DNA of 64,000 nt from Arachis hypogaea. Lineage: Eukaryota > Streptophyta > Magnoliopsida > Fabales > Fabaceae. Location of the stretch: contig NC_092051.1 in NCBI RefSeq assembly GCF_003086295.3, positions 64,605,772 to 64,669,771 of the forward strand, given 5' to 3'. Within the stretch, counting starts at the first letter, position 1. Every line of letters begins with the position of its first letter. Below are positions 46,048 through 56,400 of this stretch, piece after piece. The position numbers were made by a program, and so were the translations under genes. The notes under the pieces were generated by a model. That model did no database searches, was not told the DNA's origin, and saw only the letters and a program-made list of their open reading frames with translations.

Positions 46048-47595
46048 TTATGCCCCTTCCACTGGTTCTATCTGGGACAGATGATCTGCCACTTGATTCT
46101 CTGTCTCTTTTTTGTCTCTTATTTCTATATCAAACTCTTGCAGAAACAAAACCCATCTTATGAGCCTGGGTTTTGAATCCTGCTTTGTATGTAGATATTT
46201 AAGAGCAGTATGGTCAGTGTACACAATCACTTTTGATCCTACTAAGTATGATCTAAACATGTCAATGGCATAAACCACTGCAAGCAATTCTTTTTCTGTG
46301 GTTGTGTAATTTTTCTGGGCATCATTTAAAACACGGCTAGCACAATAAATGACATGCAGAAGCTTGTTATGCCTCTGTCCCAGTACTGCACCAATGGCAT
46401 GGTCACTGGCATCACACATTAGTTCGAATGGTAATGTCCAGTCTGGTGCAGAAATAACTGGTGCTGTGACCAGCTTAACTTTCAGAGTTTCAAACGCCTG
46501 CAGACACTCTATGTCAAACACAAATGGCGTGTCAGCAGCTAGCAGATTGCTCAGAGGTTTTGCAATTTTTGAAAAATCCTTTATAAACCTCCTATAGAAT
46601 TCTGCATGCCCCAGAAAGCTTCTGATTGCCTTAACATTGGCAGGTGGTAGAAATTTTTCAATTACTTCCACTTTAGCATGATCCACTTCTAGTCCCTTGT
46701 TTGAAATTTTATGTCCAAGGACAATTCCTTCAGTCACCATAAAGTGACATTTTTCCCAGTTTAAAACTAGGTTGGTCTCTTGGCATTTTTTCAGAACAAG
46801 TGCTAAATGGTCAAGGCAGGAGCTGAATGAGTCTCCAAACACTGAAAAGTCATCCATGAAGACTTCTAGAAATTTCTCTACCATATCAGAGAAGATAGAG
46901 AGCATGCACCTATGAAAGGTTACAGGTGCATTGCCCAGACCAAAAGGCATCCTTCTGTAGGCAAACACTCCAGAAGGACATGTGAATGCTGTTTTCTCTT
47001 GGTCCTGAGGATCTACTGCAATTTGGTTGTAACCTGAATAGCCATCTAAAAAGCAGTAGTATTCATGACCTACCAGTCTTTCTAGCATCTGGTCTATGAA
47101 TGGTAAAGGAAAGTGATCATTCCTGGTGGCTGTATTGAGCCTTCTGTAATCAATACACATACGCCACCCTGTAACTGTTTTTGTAGGAACCAGTTCATTT
47201 TTTTCATTATGAACCACTTTCATACCTCCCTTCTTGGGGACAACTTGGACAGGGCTCACCCAGGGGCTATCTGAAATAGGATAAATAATTCCAACCTCCA
47301 GTAATTTGGTGACCTCTTTCTGCATCACCTCCTTCATGGCTGGATTTAGCCGCCTCTGTGGTTGAACCACTGGCTTAGCATCGTCCTCCAATAAGATCTT
47401 GTGCATGCATCTTGCTAGGCTGATGCCCTTAAGATCTCTTATGGACCACCCAAGAGCTGTCTTGTGTGTCCTTAGCACTTGAAGTAGTGCTTTTTCTTCC
47501 TGTGGATTTAAAGCAGAGCTTATAATCACCGAGAAAGTGTCAACTTCTCCCTGAAATACATATTTCAGGGATGGTGGTAGTGGTTTGAGCTCGGG
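46048..47595 (-). CDS. Element B: reverse transcriptase-RNase H, open frame with all catalytic residues
   Basis: Open for 493 codons from the first in-frame ATG at 47529, and further upstream to about 47595; it is the middle of a Gag-Pol polyprotein, so that ATG is not a true start. [10 protein letters not shown] (125-132), first catalytic Asp in DGYSGYNQ (162), MPFGLGNAP, and FMDD (224-227). RNase H: CDAS Asp 373, KELLA Glu 414, YTDH Asp 439 and ADHLS Asp 482. It would copy the element RNA into DNA and digest the RNA strand inside the particle. PR lies upstream in another frame, IN downstream after a stop at 46048. Best preserved enzyme in the window; whether it was recently active cannot be judged. 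Confidence 0.9.
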   Translation of the reverse strand, partial: PELKPLPPSLKYVFQGEVDTFSVIISSALNPQEEKALLQVLRTHKTALGWSIRDLKGISLARCMHKILLEDDAKPVVQPQRRLNPAMKEVMQKEVTKLLEVGIIYPISDSPWVSPVQVVPKKGGMKVVHNEKNELVPTKTVTGWRMCIDYRRLNTATRNDHFPLPFIDQMLERLVGHEYYCFLDGYSGYNQIAVDPQDQEKTAFTCPSGVFAYRRMPFGLGNAPVTFHRCMLSIFSDMVEKFLEVFMDDFSVFGDSFSSCLDHLALVLKKCQETNLVLNWEKCHFMVTEGIVLGHKISNKGLEVDHAKVEVIEKFLPPANVKAIRSFLGHAEFYRRFIKDFSKIAKPLSNLLAADTPFVFDIECLQAFETLKVKLVTAPVISAPDWTLPFELMCDASDHAIGAVLGQRHNKLLHVIYCASRVLNDAQKNYTTTEKELLAVVYAIDMFRSYLVGSKVIVYTDHTALKYLHTKQDSKPRLIRWVLFLQEFDIEIRDKKETENQVADHLSQIEPVEGA

Positions 47596-47596
47596 T

Positions 47597-48390
47597 TTAG
47601 GAGGGTTCTCCTTTTCCTAAAGAATTTTTCAGAGGCTCTTTTATTTCCTCTGATTCCTCCAGATCAGGATGAACTTCTTTAAAGATGTCTTCTAGCTCTG
47701 ATTTGAGACTCTCAGCCATGTTGATCTCCTCTACCAGGGAGTCGATGATATCAACACTCATGCAGTCTTTTGATGTGTCTGGATGCTTCATTGCCTCAAC
47801 AGCATTCAGCCTGAACTCATCCTCATTGACTCTCAAGGTCACTTCCCCTTTTTGGACATCAATGAGAGTTCGTCTAGTTGCTAGGAAAGGTCTTCCTAGA
47901 ATGAGAGTTGCACTCTTGTGCTCCTCTATTTCCAGCACTACAAAGTCAGTGGGAAAGGAAAATAGCCCAACTTTGACAATCATGTCCTCAATTATGCCTG
48001 ATGGATATTTAATGGAGCCATCAGCAAGTTGAAGACATATCCGGGTTGGTTTGACCTCTTCAGTCAAGCCAAGCTTTCTGATAGTAGATGCAGGGATTAG
48101 ATTGATACTTGCCCCAAGGTCACATAAAGATGTCTTGGTGCAAGTACCCTCTAATGTGCATGGTATCATAAAGCTTTCGGGATCCTTAAGCTTTTCTGGT
48201 AAGCTTGTTAGGATGACTGCACTGCATTCTTCAGTGAGAAAAACTTTTTCTATTTTTCTCCAATCCTTCTTATGACTTAAGATCTCTTTCATGAACTTAG
48301 CATAAGAGGGTATTTGCTCAAGTGCCTCTACAAACGGAATCTTTATTTCAAGAGTCCTGAGATAGTCTGCAAAACGGGCAAATTATTTAT
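47597..48390 (-). pseudogene. Element B: aspartic protease
   Basis: Open from 48292 to 47597. MIPCTLEGTCTKTSLCDLGASINLIPAS-type core with the active site as DLGA, then LQLADGSIKYPSGIIEDM and [22 protein letters not shown], the usual order for Athila/Tat protease. Residues upstream (AKFMKEILSHKKDW) belong to the Gag-PR junction and continue past a stop near 48388. Frame is lost near 47620, where the linker to RT (EEKP-type acidic region) shifts. PR cuts Gag-Pol. Inactive here as a Gag-Pol fusion because of the slip. Confidence 0.82.
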
Positions 48391-48399
48391 CCTGTTCCA

Positions 48400-48849
48400 C
48401 TTGGCGGAGTTTCTGAGGATAAGGCATTTTGGCTTTATATTCTTCAACCTTAGTTGCTGCAGGTTTATTTCCTACAGAGGCAGGTTGAGAAGCCTTCTTG
48501 AGGGAGTTATTATCAGCACTTGCAGGTGTCTAATCCCTCACTGGCGTTTGAACGCCAGGATTGGACGTGGATTGGGCGTTTAACGCCAGATTCCTACTCT
48601 TTTCTGGCGTTTGAACGCCAGAACTGGACATGGATTGGGCGTTTAATGCCAGCTTTTCACCCTTTTCTGGTATATATATATATATATATATACGTCAAAC
48701 TTATTCCTCTCTGGGCTCTTACTATCCTCAGAGGGATTTTGGTGCTCATCCTCTGTCAGCTGTTCCTTTCTTAGCTTTCTGCTGCTTTGAGTTGAGGTAT
48801 TTAACATTTTTTCACTTCTTAATTGAACTGCTTTGCATTCCTCTGTTAT
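48400..48849 (-). pseudogene. Element B: gag C-terminal spacer with palindromes and a TA microsatellite
   Basis: Region between gag and PR. Palindromes ctggcgtttgaacgccag at 48540-48665, about 30-40 bp apart. At 48671-48692 an (TA)11 microsatellite stands exactly where A (40978-40996) has another palindrome. The QLRS motif of the gag end is at about 48830. Confidence 0.7.
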
Positions 48850-49716
48850 CTATTTTGATAACTGCTGTTTTGTTTGATTCAGTTGTGATTTCATATCCTT
48901 GGTAGCAATTTTGGTTTCTTGTAGTATCTCCTTAAATTCTGCTAACTGCCTTGTTATAGAAGATAGTTGCTGATTGAGTTCAGCAATTTGTTCCTGAGGA
49001 CTAAAGTCAGTTGATACTACCTTAGCTTTTTCTTTCATGGAGGACTCATTACTTATGTACAAATGCTGATTTCTAGCAACTATATCAATAAGCTCTTGAG
49101 CCTCTTCAATAGTCTTTCTCATGTATATAGATCCACCAGCTGAGTGGTCTAGAGATATCTGAGCTTTTTCTGTAAGCCTATAGTAGAAGATGTCTAATTG
49201 CACCCACTCTAAAAACATTTCAGAGGGGCATTTCCTTAGCATCTCTCTGTACCTCTCCCAGGCGTTATAAAGGGATTCATCATCCTCTTGTTTAAAGCCT
49301 TGAATGTCCAGCCTTAGCTGTGTCATTCTTTTTGGAGGAAAATATTGATTCAGAAATTTGTCTGATAACTGTTTCCATGTTCTTATGCTTGCTGTGGGTT
49401 GGTTATTTAACCACCTCTTAGCTTGATCTTTTACAGCAAACGGAAATAGTAACAGCCTGTATACGTCCTGATCTACCTCCTTGTCACGCACTGTGTCAGC
49501 AATTTGCAAGAACTGCGCCAGAAACTCAGTAGGTTCTTCCTGTGGAAGACCGGAATACTGGCAATTTCGCTGCCCCATGATAATGAGCTGAGGATTTAGC
49601 TCAAAACTGCTTGCTTTGATGGGAGGTATACAGATGCTACTCCCATATACAGCAGTAATGGGGTTAGCATATGACCCCAGAGTCCTTCTAGACTGTTCAT
49701 TTCTATTTAGGTGCAT
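48850..49716 (-). CDS. Element B: Gag
   Basis: 288 codons from ATG 49716 (MHLNRNEQSRRTLGSY) to a stop at 48850. Conserved order: SICIPPIKASSFELNPQLI, then the retrotransposon gag domain: LPQEEPTEFLAQFLQIADT, FPFAVKDQAKRWLNNQP, KFLNQYFPPKRM, and ESLYNAWERYREMLRKCP (about residues 55-165). C-terminal coiled coil (QEQIAELNQQLSSITRQLAEFKEIL, 235-260). No CCHC zinc knuckle seen. Gag forms the virus-like particle. It is only about 40% like the D gag by eye, so B/A and D/L belong to different lineages although their LTRs are similar. The stop at 48850 may be a mutation, since the spacer to PR continues below. Confidence 0.85.
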   Translation of the reverse strand: MHLNRNEQSRRTLGSYANPITAVYGSSICIPPIKASSFELNPQLIIMGQRNCQYSGLPQEEPTEFLAQFLQIADTVRDKEVDQDVYRLLLFPFAVKDQAKRWLNNQPTASIRTWKQLSDKFLNQYFPPKRMTQLRLDIQGFKQEDDESLYNAWERYREMLRKCPSEMFLEWVQLDIFYYRLTEKAQISLDHSAGGSIYMRKTIEEAQELIDIVARNQHLYISNESSMKEKAKVVSTDFSPQEQIAELNQQLSSITRQLAEFKEILQETKIATKDMKSQLNQTKQQLSK

Positions 49717-50437
49717 GATGGATAAAATGGGATTGATATGAATTGCAAATAAAATATATATATATATTTTTTATTTTTTATTTTATTTAAGTAGAAATAA
49801 ACCGAATAATTAAAAATAAATTAAAAAAAAATAATTAGAAATTAAAATGTAAATTTCAAAAACTAAGAGAAAATTAAATTTGAAAACTAAAATAGTTACT
49901 TAATTAAGAAGATTTGAAAAACTTTGGATATGATTTTTGAAAAAGATTTCGGATTTTGAAATTTCAAAACTAAGATAAGATAATATAGAAAGTTGTAAAA
50001 TAAAAATATGAATTTTTAAAGGAAAATTCGAAAATTAATTAAAATAAAGAGAAAATATATTTTTGAATTTAATGAAGAAAGAGAAAAACAGTAAAAATGA
50101 CACCAAACTTAAATTTTTAGATCAAAATAAAGGAAACAAACAGGAAAGCTTTGAATATCACGATGGACGCTAAGAACAACTTCTAAAAAATTTTTAAGAA
50201 AATAGAAACACAAAAAACACCAAACTTAAAATATGAAACTAAACTCAAATAGAAAAACTCAATTATTAGTTTAAAAATTTTCGAAAAAAATTGAAAAAGA
50301 AAATAAGGATTCTAAAAAAAAAAGTTTCAACCAAAAACAATAATAGAAGACACAATTTTAGTGACTCTAAACAAAAAAGATAAATTTTTCCTAATCTAAG
50401 CAACAAAATAAACTGTCAGTTGTCCAAACTCGAACAA
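49717..50437 (-). other. Element B: 5' leader
   Basis: AT-rich, no gene. Two caccaaacttaaa words (50101 and 50218) match the PPT-flanking sequence. Confidence 0.65.
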
Positions 50438-50455
50438 TCCCCGGCAACAGCGCCA
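50438..50455 (-). promoter_or_regulatory. Element B: primer-binding site (tRNA-Asp type)
   Basis: tccccggcaacagcgcca, one mismatch to the tRNA-Asp 3' end; 6 bases from the LTR at 50462. Confidence 0.9.
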
Positions 50456-50461
50456 AAAACC

Positions 50462-52040
50462 TGGTGCACGAATTGTAAATCACACTTTTCACAACTCGTA
50501 CCACTAACCAGCATGTGCACTGGGTCGTCTAAGTAATACCTTACGTGAGTAAGGGTCGATCCCACGGAGATTGCCGGCTTGAAGCAAGCTATGGTTATCT
50601 TGTAATTCTTAGTCAAGATATCAATGATAATTCTTAATTTCAATAGTAAAAAGTAAAGAGCATCCAATAAATACTTGTTATGCAAGAATCGAGAACAGAT
50701 TGAGGTTTTGGAGATGCTTCGTCTTCTGGATCTCTGCTTTCCTCCCATCTTCTTCTTCACACACGCAAGGCTCCTTCCATGGCAAGCTGTATGTTGGTGG
50801 ATCACCGTTGTCAATGGCTACCATCCGTCCTCTCAGTGAAAAGGATCCATGTACATGGCTAATCATCTGTCGGTTCTCACTTGTGTTGGAATAAGATCCA
50901 TTGATCCTTTTGCATCTGTCACTACGCCCAATACTTGTGAGATTGAAGCTCATCACAGTCATTCCTTCCTGGATCCTACTCAGAATACCACAGATAAGGT
51001 TTAGACATTCCGGATCTCAGGGATGCTGCCAATTTATTCTAGCTTTTACCACGAATACTCTGGATTAAGGGATTTGAACGCTCTGTTGTCAGGAGAGGCA
51101 ATCAGACTCCTGAACCAGGAGCCCAAGAGATATACACCCAAGCTATTACAGATAGAACGTAAGTGGTTGTCAGGTACGTGTTCATAGGTTGAGAATGATG
51201 ATGAGTGTCACGGATCATCACATTCTTCACGGTTAGGTACGAGTGAATATCTTAGAACAGAAACAAGCGTGTTGAATAGAAAATAGAAGTAATTGCATTA
51301 ATTCATCGAGACACAGCAGAGCTCCTCACCCCCAATCATGGAGTTTAGAGACTCATGCTATAGAGATACAATGTAAAACGTGAAAATGTCATGAGATGCA
51401 AAATAAATCTCTAAAAGTAGTTTTTATACTAAGCTAGTGACCTAGGTTTACAGAAATTGAGTAGACTAAGATAGATAGTCCAGAAATCCACTTTCGGGGC
51501 CCACTTGGTGTGTGCTTGGGCTGAGCATTGAAACTTTCATGTGTAGAGACTTTTTTTGGAGTTAAATGCCATGTTGTAGCCTGTTTCTGGCTTTTAACTC
51601 TGGTTTGGAACCTGTTTCTGGCGTTTAACGCCAGAATAGGGTAAAGACTTGGCGTTAAACGCCAATTTGCGTCATTAAAGCTTGGGCAAAGTATGGACTA
51701 TTATATATTGTTGGAAAGCCATGGATGTCTACTTTCCAAAACAATTGAGAGCGCGCCAATTGGGCTTTTGTAGCTCCAGAAAATCCATTTTGAGTGCAGG
51801 GAGGTCAGAATCCAACAGTATCTGCAGTCCTTTTTCATCCTCTGAATCAGATTTTTGCTCAGGTCCCTCAATTTCAACCAGAAAATACCTAAAATCACAG
51901 AAAAACACACAAACTCATAGTAAAGTCTAGAAATGTGATTTTTGCATAAAAACTAATAAAAATATACTAAAAAGTAGCTAGATCCTACTAAAAACTACAT
52001 GAAAATACCCCCAAAGAGCGTATAAAATATCCGCTGATCA
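50462..52040 (-). mobile_element. Element B: 5' LTR
   Basis: 1,579 bp, plus-strand ends tggtgcacg and ccgctgatca. U5 twin stem-loops at about 50512-50557, TATA-like tataaaaac (minus strand) near 51420-51428, palindrome array 51555-51665. Right flank atagt; no partner found at A's left flank (acttc), so A and B were separate insertions. Confidence 0.88.
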
Positions 52041-52710
52041 ATAGTGCACCCAATTGTCAAAAATTTGGAGGGAAAACACAATGGGACACCAAACATAAAA
52101 ATTTTAAGATCAAAACACAAACAAAACACAAGAACACTTTGAAGACTAACAAGAACACGAAGAACAAGACTCAAAGAAATTTAAAGAACACAAGAACACA
52201 TAAAGAACACTAAACTTAAAATTTTTAGAAAACTAAAAGGAAATTTTAAAAAATTAAAGAAAAACAACAAGAAAACACCAAACATAAAATTGAAATAATA
52301 TTTAACGAAATAAAAATTATTTTTAAAAGAATTTTAATAAGGAAGATATCAAAAAAATAAAAAATTGCCGTAATTAATAAATACAGAGACTTAAAGAAGC
52401 AAAAATTTACCAATAACATAAACAAAAAGACTCAAACAGAGAACAAAGATGAAACAAAGAAAATAACAATATTTTTTTAAAAAGGTTTCTAATTTTCGAA
52501 AAAATTTGGAGAATAAAAATAAAGATTCAACAAGAACAAAAACGAAGAATCTCAAACAGAAAGCTAAGGATGCTTGAAAATAAACTTTTTGAAAATAGGT
52601 TTTTTGGAAAAAGATTTAAAATTTTGGAAAAAAAAAAGGAAGAAGAAAATAAAAATTAAAAGACTCAATTAGGAATGATAAAGAAAATAAGATAATGGTT
52701 ACCTCAACAA
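52041..52710 (-). other. Element C: 5' leader fragment
   Basis: AT-rich leader like those of L and B, full of gaacac and caccaaacataaa words; no gene. B appears to have inserted into this leader. Confidence 0.65.
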
Positions 52711-52728
52711 TCCCCGGCAACGACGCCA
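52711..52728 (-). promoter_or_regulatory. Element C: primer-binding site (tRNA-Asp type)
   Basis: tccccggcaacgacgcca, one mismatch to the tRNA-Asp 3' end; next to the LTR at 52735. Confidence 0.9.
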
Positions 52729-52734
52729 AAAACT

Positions 52735-53785
52735 TGGTGCCCGAATCCCCACACCTTCATACAGCTGTACCAGCAAGTGCACTGGGTCGTCCAAGTAATA
52801 CCTGAGCGAGTCAGGGTCGATCCCACGAGAATTGTAGCTTGAAGCAAGCTATGGTTGTCTTGCAGGTCTTAGTCAGGCAGAATCAGAAGGTTGATAGATA
52901 AATATTTATGGGATTATTTAAAATAAGGATAGGAATTATACGCTGGGAATAGTAAATAATGGGAATAGAGTTGAAGATGGTAGTTGCTTTGCCTTTCTGA
53001 ATTAACTCCGGTATTACTGCTCTCTTTGCTTGTGAGTGATTTCTTCAATGGCAGGCTGTATGTGATTGACACTGGTTTGAGCAGCTACCAATACTCCTCC
53101 AGATCTGAACCCCAGGTTTAGTGCGGATCCATTCTGATTGAGGGTGAAGCTCGTACAGTTCATTCTCCTTGATGATCCTACTCAAAACTACACAGACAAG
53201 GTCGAATCTTCCAGATTAGAGGAATGCTGCGCCTTTGGTTCTAGCCTTTACCACAGAGACCCTAATCTCCCCGTAAATCGGCTAAACTGATGTCTCGAGA
53301 AGTCCCCAACGAAGTCGTGGATTAGTTGTCTGAGAGACGTATATTCAAGCTTGTGGTTCATCAATGTTCGATAAAAGACGCACTCGGAACCCATGTAGAA
53401 TGTGATAACCTTATGCCAGTCCAACACATTCATAGTGATGAAGAACGAATATATATCTTAGAATCAATCAAGCACGGATCGAAGAGAAACAATAATACTT
53501 TTATTAATTCATAGGACTCAACAGGGCTCCTCCCCTCAACCTAAGAGGTTTAGAAACTCATACTGAAGAGAGAATACAATGGAAAAACGTGAATAATGCT
53601 GAATGGTGTATGACATGTTCGAATGATTATGTATCTATTCAAAACGCCCAGTGAGGAAGGAAAACTAGCATTAAACGCCAGCCAAGTACCCTGGCTGGGC
53701 GTTAAACGCCCAAAAAGGTAGCATTTTAGGCGTTAAACGCCATAATGGATGCCATTCTGGGCGTTTAACGCCAGGAGGACACTAG
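52735..53785 (-). mobile_element. Element C: 5' LTR, truncated inside its palindrome array
   Basis: Starts tggtgcccg. U5 stem-loops are CCTGA-GCGAG-TCAGG (52801-52815) and CCAG…CTGG (52770-52785), the former with base pairs changed relative to other copies. Palindromes (gggcgttaaacgccc type) run from 53640 to 53785, where the sequence switches to the plus-strand leader of D. The outer LTR end is missing. Confidence 0.8.
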
Positions 53786-54473
53786 AGGGAAGATTTTGTT
53801 TTTAATTCAAATCTTTTACAAATATTCATAATTTTTCAAAATCAAATCTTTTTCAAATCATATCTTTTCAAAATCAATTTCTTTCCATTTTTTTTAATTA
53901 TTATTATTTTCAAAAATCCTTGCTACAATTAATGATTTAACTCAAAATTTTCAAGTTGTTACTTGCCTATTAAGAAAGGATCAAATTTTAATTCTAGAAT
54001 CATATCTTTTAATTTCCTGTTAGTCAAGTAATCAACTTTAATTTTAAAAATTTCTCTTTTTAATTTGATTCTCAATCATATCTTCTCAATCATATCTTTT
54101 CAATTACATCTTTTTCAAAATTAATTTTCAATCATATCTTTTTTATTTCTAATTTCAAAATCTTTTCCAAAAATCACTTAATTTCTTTCCCAATCTTAGT
54201 TTCCGAAAATCATTTACCAAATTTTCAAAATTTCTTTTAATCATTTTAAAATCTTTTTACTGTAATTTCGAAAATTCTTTCCCTCTTCTCAAATCTTTCT
54301 ATTTAGAGGATTAACACTTCTCCATTATCAGCAATTCGAACTCTGTCCCTTTTGATAAGTTCGAATTCTCTCTTCTCTACCTCATCCTTCTATTTTTATT
54401 TTCCTCTGACACCTCAAGGAATCTCTTTACTATGACATAGAGGATTCCATATTTTCTTCTCCTCTCTTTTCAT
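53786..54473 (+). other. Element D: 5' leader, without PBS or 5' LTR
   Basis: T/C-rich leader (reverse-strand likeness to 1400-2400 of L) with aatcatatctttt words. No PBS, so D's left end is lost at the junction with C. No gene. Confidence 0.65.
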
Positions 54474-55920
54474 ATGAGCAGGAGCAAGGACAAGGGCATT
54501 CTTGTTGAAGCTGATCCTAAACCTGAAAGGACCATGAAGAGAAAGCTAAAAGAAGCTAAAGTACAACTCTCTATAGAGGACCTAATAGAAACTTTCAAAC
54601 AAGAAGAAGCCATGGCAGCCAAAAACAACAACAATTCCAATAATGCAAGGAAGCTGCTTGGTGACTTTACTGCACCCACTCCCGACTTCTATGGGAGAAG
54701 TATCTCAATCCCTGCCATTGGAGCAAACAACTTTGAGCTTAAGCCACAATTAGTTTCTCTGATGCAACAGAATTGCAAGTTTCATGGACTTCCATTGGAA
54801 GATCCTCATCAGTTCTTAGCTGAATTCTTGCAAATCTATGACACTGTCAAGACCAATGGGGTTGATCCCGAGGTCTACAAGCTTATTCTCTTTCCCTTTG
54901 CTGTAAGAGACAGAGCTAGAACATGGTTGGATTCACAACCTAAAGAATGCCTGAACTCTTGGGAAAAGCTAGTCAATGCTTTCTTGGCAAAGTTCTTTCC
55001 ACCTCAAAAATTGAGCAAGCTTAGAGTGGAAGTCCAAACCTTCAGACAGAAGGAAGGTGAATCCCTCTATGAAGCTTGGGAAAGATACAAGCAATTGATC
55101 AGAAGGTGCCCTTCTGACATGCTTTCAGAATGGAGCATCATAGGTATCTTCTATGATGGTCTGTCTGAACTGTCCAAGATGTCATTGGACAGCTCTGTTG
55201 GAGGATCTCTTCATCTGAAGAAGACACCTGCAGAAGCTCAGGAACTCATTGAAATGGTTGCAAATAACCAATTCATGTACACCTCTGAAAAGGAATCCTG
55301 TGAATAATGGGACAAGTCAGAAGAAAGGAGTTCTTGAGATTGATACTCTGAATGCCATATTGGCTCAGAATAAAATATTGACTCAGCAAGTCAATATGAT
55401 TTTTCAGAGTTTGTCTGGAATGCAAGCAGCAACAGTCAGTACCAAAGAAGCTTCATCTGAAGAAGAAGCTTATGATCCTGAGAACCCAGCAATGGAAAAG
55501 GTGAATTACATGGGAGAATCCTATGGAAACACCTATAATCCTTCAGGGAGAAATAATCCAAACCTGTCATGAAAGGAACAATAGAGGCCTCAACAAGGCA
55601 TCAACAACAATAATGGTGGAAGAAATAGGTTTAGCAATGGCAAACGTTTTCCCTTATCTTCTCAGAACAAATAGAGAATTCTAAGTAGAACCACTCTGAA
55701 TTAGCAACTATAGTCTCTAATTTAATTAAAGCCACTCAAAGTTTCATGACTGAAACAAGGTCCTCCATTAGAAATTTGGAGGCACAATTGGGTCAGCTGA
55801 GTAAGAAAGTTACTGAACTCCCTCCTAGTACTCTTCCAAGCAATACAGAAGAGAATCCAAAAGGAGAGTGCAAGGTCATCAACATAACCCACACGGCTGA
55901 ACCTGGAGAGGAGGAATAGG
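54474..55920 (+). pseudogene. Element D: gag, frameshifted
   Basis: Open from ATG 54474 (MSRSKDKGILVEADPKP) for 277 codons. Gag domain about residues 75-235: ISIPAIGANNFELKPQ, then FPFAVRDRARTWLDSQ, AKFFPPQKLSKLRV, ESLYEAWERYKQLIRRCP and FYDGLSELSKMSLD. One extra A near 55285 moves the frame; it continues 55249-55572 (NAILAQNKILTQQVN, AYDPENPAMEKVNYMGE) and meets a TGA at 55570-55572 where Trp is likely. Further stops before 55920. No zinc knuckle seen. Forms the particle in intact relatives. L gag at 1-1394 is the same family. Confidence 0.85.
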
Positions 55921-55922
55921 CA

Positions 55923-56400
55923 GTGATCTCCACTGAGGAAGACCTCAATGGACGTCCACTGGTCTTTATGGAGTTCCCTGATGAGGAACCATGGGAATCT
56001 GAGGCTCACACTGAGACCATAGAGATTCTATTGAATTTACTTTTGCCATTTATGAGCTCTGATGAGTATTCTTCCTCTAAAGAGGATGAAGATGTTACTG
56101 AAGAACAAGTTGCTAAGTACCTTGGAGCAATCATGAAGCTAAATGCCAAGCTATTTGGTAATGAGACTTGGAAGGATGAACCCCCTTTGCTCACCAAAGA
56201 ACTGGATGACTTGACTAGGCAGAAATTACCTCTGAAGAGACAAGATCCTGAAAAGTTCTCAATACCTTGTACCATAGGCACCATGACCTTTGAGAAGGCT
56301 CTGTGTGACCTAGGGTCAAGCATAAACCTCATGCCTCTCTCTGTAATGGAGAAGCTATGGATCCTTGAGGTACAAGCTGCAAGAATCTCACTAGGGATTT
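55923..56400 (+). pseudogene. Element D: protease, cut by deletion
   Basis: Acidic N-terminal part (TEEDLNGRPLVFMEFPDEEP), then AIMKLNAKLFGNETWKDEPP and the protease core KALCDLGSSINLMPLSVME with DLGS active site. After KLWILEVQAARISLG the match ends near 56400; the substrate-flap and ILGRPFL region, all of RT and RNase H and at least most of IN are missing, and the next sequence is that found downstream of pol in A (RC of 30960-31060). Protease is thus broken. Confidence 0.8.

Noticed and set aside
26106..52040. A and B as one tandem LTR-int-LTR-int-LTR element
   Set aside because: Outer flanks differ (acttc and atagt), and the middle LTR lacks about 1 kb and joins A's gag spacer instead of a PBS.
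52900..53640. Possible host gene in the moderately complex sequence
   Set aside because: It follows the other TGATGAGCGG LTRs through the aagctatggt, accacagacaagg and cagggctcctc blocks.
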